This document shows, one piece after another, positions 5,989-6,821 of a stretch of 6,821 nucleotides of DNA. The stretch covers positions 1-6,821 of the forward strand of contig JAISQS010000098.1 of NCBI GenBank assembly GCA_031274045.1, read 5' to 3'. The notes under the pieces are model-generated. The model saw nothing but the letters and a program-made list of their open reading frames with translations, was not told the origin of the DNA and made no database searches. Within the stretch, counting starts at the first letter, position 1; each line of letters opens with the position of its first letter. A program made the translations under genes and the position numbers. Origin of the DNA: Planctomycetaceae bacterium. Its GTDB lineage: Bacteria > Planctomycetota > Planctomycetia > Pirellulales > Thermoguttaceae.

Positions 5989-6288
5989 GCGTGAAACGTG
6001 TTGATACGTGTTGATATACCAAATTGCTCAAAACGTAGGGCGTGTTGGTTTTTCCGGTGCATCTTGGCGATCCAGTTGTCGGCTTGCGCCGACGTTATTC
6101 ACCAAGAAAGCCCGGCGGTCGGTTGCCCACCTTACATTCGCCAACACCTCTTGGCGTTCCGTTCAAACTTTTTTGGTGCTATTACACACTTAGGCAGGCG
6201 GGACGCACGCGTTCCAGTCCGCGCCGCTTCGCTGCAATTGTCGGCTAAGCCGACGGGTGACGGTTTGGAATATCAACACGTTTCACGC
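5989..6288. mobile_element. 300-bp MITE-like element with 18-bp terminal inverted repeats
   Basis: The ends GCGTGAAACGTGTTGATA (5989-6006) and TATCAACACGTTTCACGC (6271-6288) are perfect inverted repeats. After the left end the 10-mer ACGTGTTGAT is duplicated in tandem (5996-6015). The interior contains the inverted copy of 1-152 (at 6052-6203), a module matching the reverse complement of 220-305 (at 6204-6288), and two GTCGGC...GCCGAC palindromes (6078-6093, 6240-6254). No transposase is encoded. Short reading frames inside it (for example 5998-6321) are not supported as genes. It looks like a non-autonomous element, but a target-site duplication is not evident. Confidence 0.65.
6052..6203 (-). 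repeat. Inverted copy of the repeat at 1-152
   Basis: Its reverse complement matches 1-152 with ten mismatches and no gaps. It lies inside the 300-bp element and about 5.9 kb from its partner. The two copies in opposite orientation bracket the KAS-like, zinc-ribbon and gyrB genes. Confidence 0.85.
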
Positions 6289-6434
6289 ACCATTTCGTCG
6301 GTAGCAAGCCACCGTCGCTAACGTCTTATGGGCAGAAGCGTTTATGACTTGTATGGTATAACAAGGGGCAAGTCCTCGTTACACCGCACATCTTTTAAGA
6401 TAATTTTTATATCAAAAAAATATTCATAATACCG
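6289..6434. other. Gene-free spacer after the 300-bp element
   Basis: No gene or RNA is recognised here. GACTTG and CAAGTC (around 6347-6375) could pair around a loop of about 17 bases, and GGGGCAAGTCCTCGTT faintly resembles the GGGGCGAGG...CCCTCGTCCC stretch near 190-213. From about 6390 the sequence becomes very AT-rich, as expected before a promoter. Confidence 0.4.
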
Positions 6435-6463
6435 TTGTATTTTTTGTAACAATAAAGTACAAT
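6435..6463 (+). promoter_or_regulatory. Candidate promoter of the prepilin-like gene
   Basis: TACAAT (6458-6463) matches the -10 consensus at five of six positions. TTGTAT (6435-6440) lies exactly 17 bp upstream and shares the TTG of the -35 consensus. It sits at the end of an AT-rich stretch. It would give a 5' leader of about 145 nt before the ATG at 6615, long enough for leader-based control. Confidence 0.45.
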
Positions 6464-6598
6464 CCCGCAATGTTGAGACTTCGGCGAAGAGTTATTTTTG
6501 AAAGTGGTTTGAACTGTTCATTCTTTGAAGTTTGTGATTTTATCTTCGGAGTGACGGTTTTTACTAGTGTTGTTTGTTCCAATTTTTTAACCCAGAGT

Positions 6599-6606
6599 TA
6601 AAGGAG
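6599..6606 (+). promoter_or_regulatory. Strong Shine-Dalgarno fixing the 6615 start
   Basis: TAAAGGAG ends eight bases before ATG 6615. It is the only textbook ribosome binding site in front of an assigned gene start in this window and strongly supports translation starting there, although that frame stops before the conserved motif. Confidence 0.75.
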
Positions 6607-6614
6607 AAAAAGTT

Positions 6615-6821
6615 ATGAAAAAGTCAATTTCAGCTACCGTTTTTTGCAAAATTTCGGCTAAATTTAAGGGCGAAAATCAAAATGTCAAAATAGGTAAGGG
6701 GGGGGGGGGGGCGTTGTTTATATAAGATTTACTGTAACGATAAATCTTGTAATTTCTTTACCCAAAAGCCTCTTCTGTATTTTGGTTTTACGCTTGTTGA
6801 GCTTCTTGTTGTGATTGCGAT
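6615..6821 (+). CDS. Prepilin-like protein (DUF1559-type N-terminus), split by a poly-G frameshift, 3' partial
   Basis: From ATG 6615 the frame encodes MKKSISATVFCKISAKFK and onward, enters a 14-G run (6698-6711) and stops at TAA 6723, giving only 36 residues. The type IV prepilin motif GFTLVELLVVIA (6784-6819) lies in the other frame, open from the tract to the window end. That frame has a TAG at 6691 and no ATG, GTG or TTG between it and the motif. One G fewer, or two more, would join the halves. The fused protein would have a 57-residue leader with four Gly in its middle, cleavage after Gly57 and Glu at +5, as in prepilins. Such a leader is unusually long. Planctomycetes encode many DUF1559 proteins with this N-terminus, thought to be envelope or pseudopilin-like. 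The split may be phase variation, slippage-dependent expression, a decayed gene or a sequencing error in the homopolymer. Confidence 0.7.
6698..6711 (+). repeat. Homopolymer of 14 G in the prepilin leader
   Basis: An uninterrupted run of 14 G sits between codon 28 of the 6615 frame and the shifted downstream frame. Runs of this length are highly unstable in replication and prone to slippage in transcription. In this otherwise moderate-GC, AT-rich stretch it is conspicuous. Confidence 0.95.

Noticed and set aside
5998..6321. 107-codon open frame on the + strand
   Set aside because: It lies almost wholly inside the 300-bp terminal-inverted-repeat element and has no family features.
6330..6400. 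tRNA or other structured RNA gene
   Set aside because: Only a weak six-pair stem is visible. No cloverleaf, anticodon arm or T-loop consensus could be fitted.

Overview
The window looks like chromosomal DNA from a planctomycete-like bacterium, probably Planctomycetota and less likely a related PVC lineage. Three things point there: a GyrB with a long insert between the TOPRIM domain and the C-terminal RFKGLGEMN block, which as I recall resembles planctomycete gyrases; a CxxC...CxxC zinc-ribbon protein joined to membrane helices; and a prepilin motif (GFTLVELLVVIA) typical of the large planctomycete DUF1559 families. Base composition is moderate and intergenic DNA is rich in repeats. The assignment comes from reading motifs, not from a search.

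Layout. Positions 1-694 hold no convincing gene: a truncated interspersed repeat (1-152), a 214-bp hairpin element (267-480), then a leader with a 17-bp tandem repeat and two DnaA-box-like sites. At 695-1963 is a beta-ketoacyl synthase-fold protein that has lost the usual catalytic residues. At 2141-2896 is a zinc-ribbon protein with five predicted membrane helices. At 2966-3073 is a 40-bp-stem hairpin, followed by a (TTAAAC)5 array and then gyrB (3252-5855). Positions 5856-6614 are another gene-free stretch with hairpins and a 300-bp element with 18-bp terminal inverted repeats (5989-6288); part of it is an inverted copy of the window's first 152 bp. At 6615 a prepilin-like gene starts and runs off the window. 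Its start and its conserved motif lie in different frames, separated by a run of 14 G.

All four genes are on the + strand, but the gaps are wide (177, 355 and 759 bp) and they do not look like one operon. Only gyrB has a firm function. The strongest leads for novelty are the poly-G switch in the prepilin-like gene, the catalytically stripped KAS protein, and the amount of slippage-prone or palindromic DNA around the genes, especially in front of gyrB.
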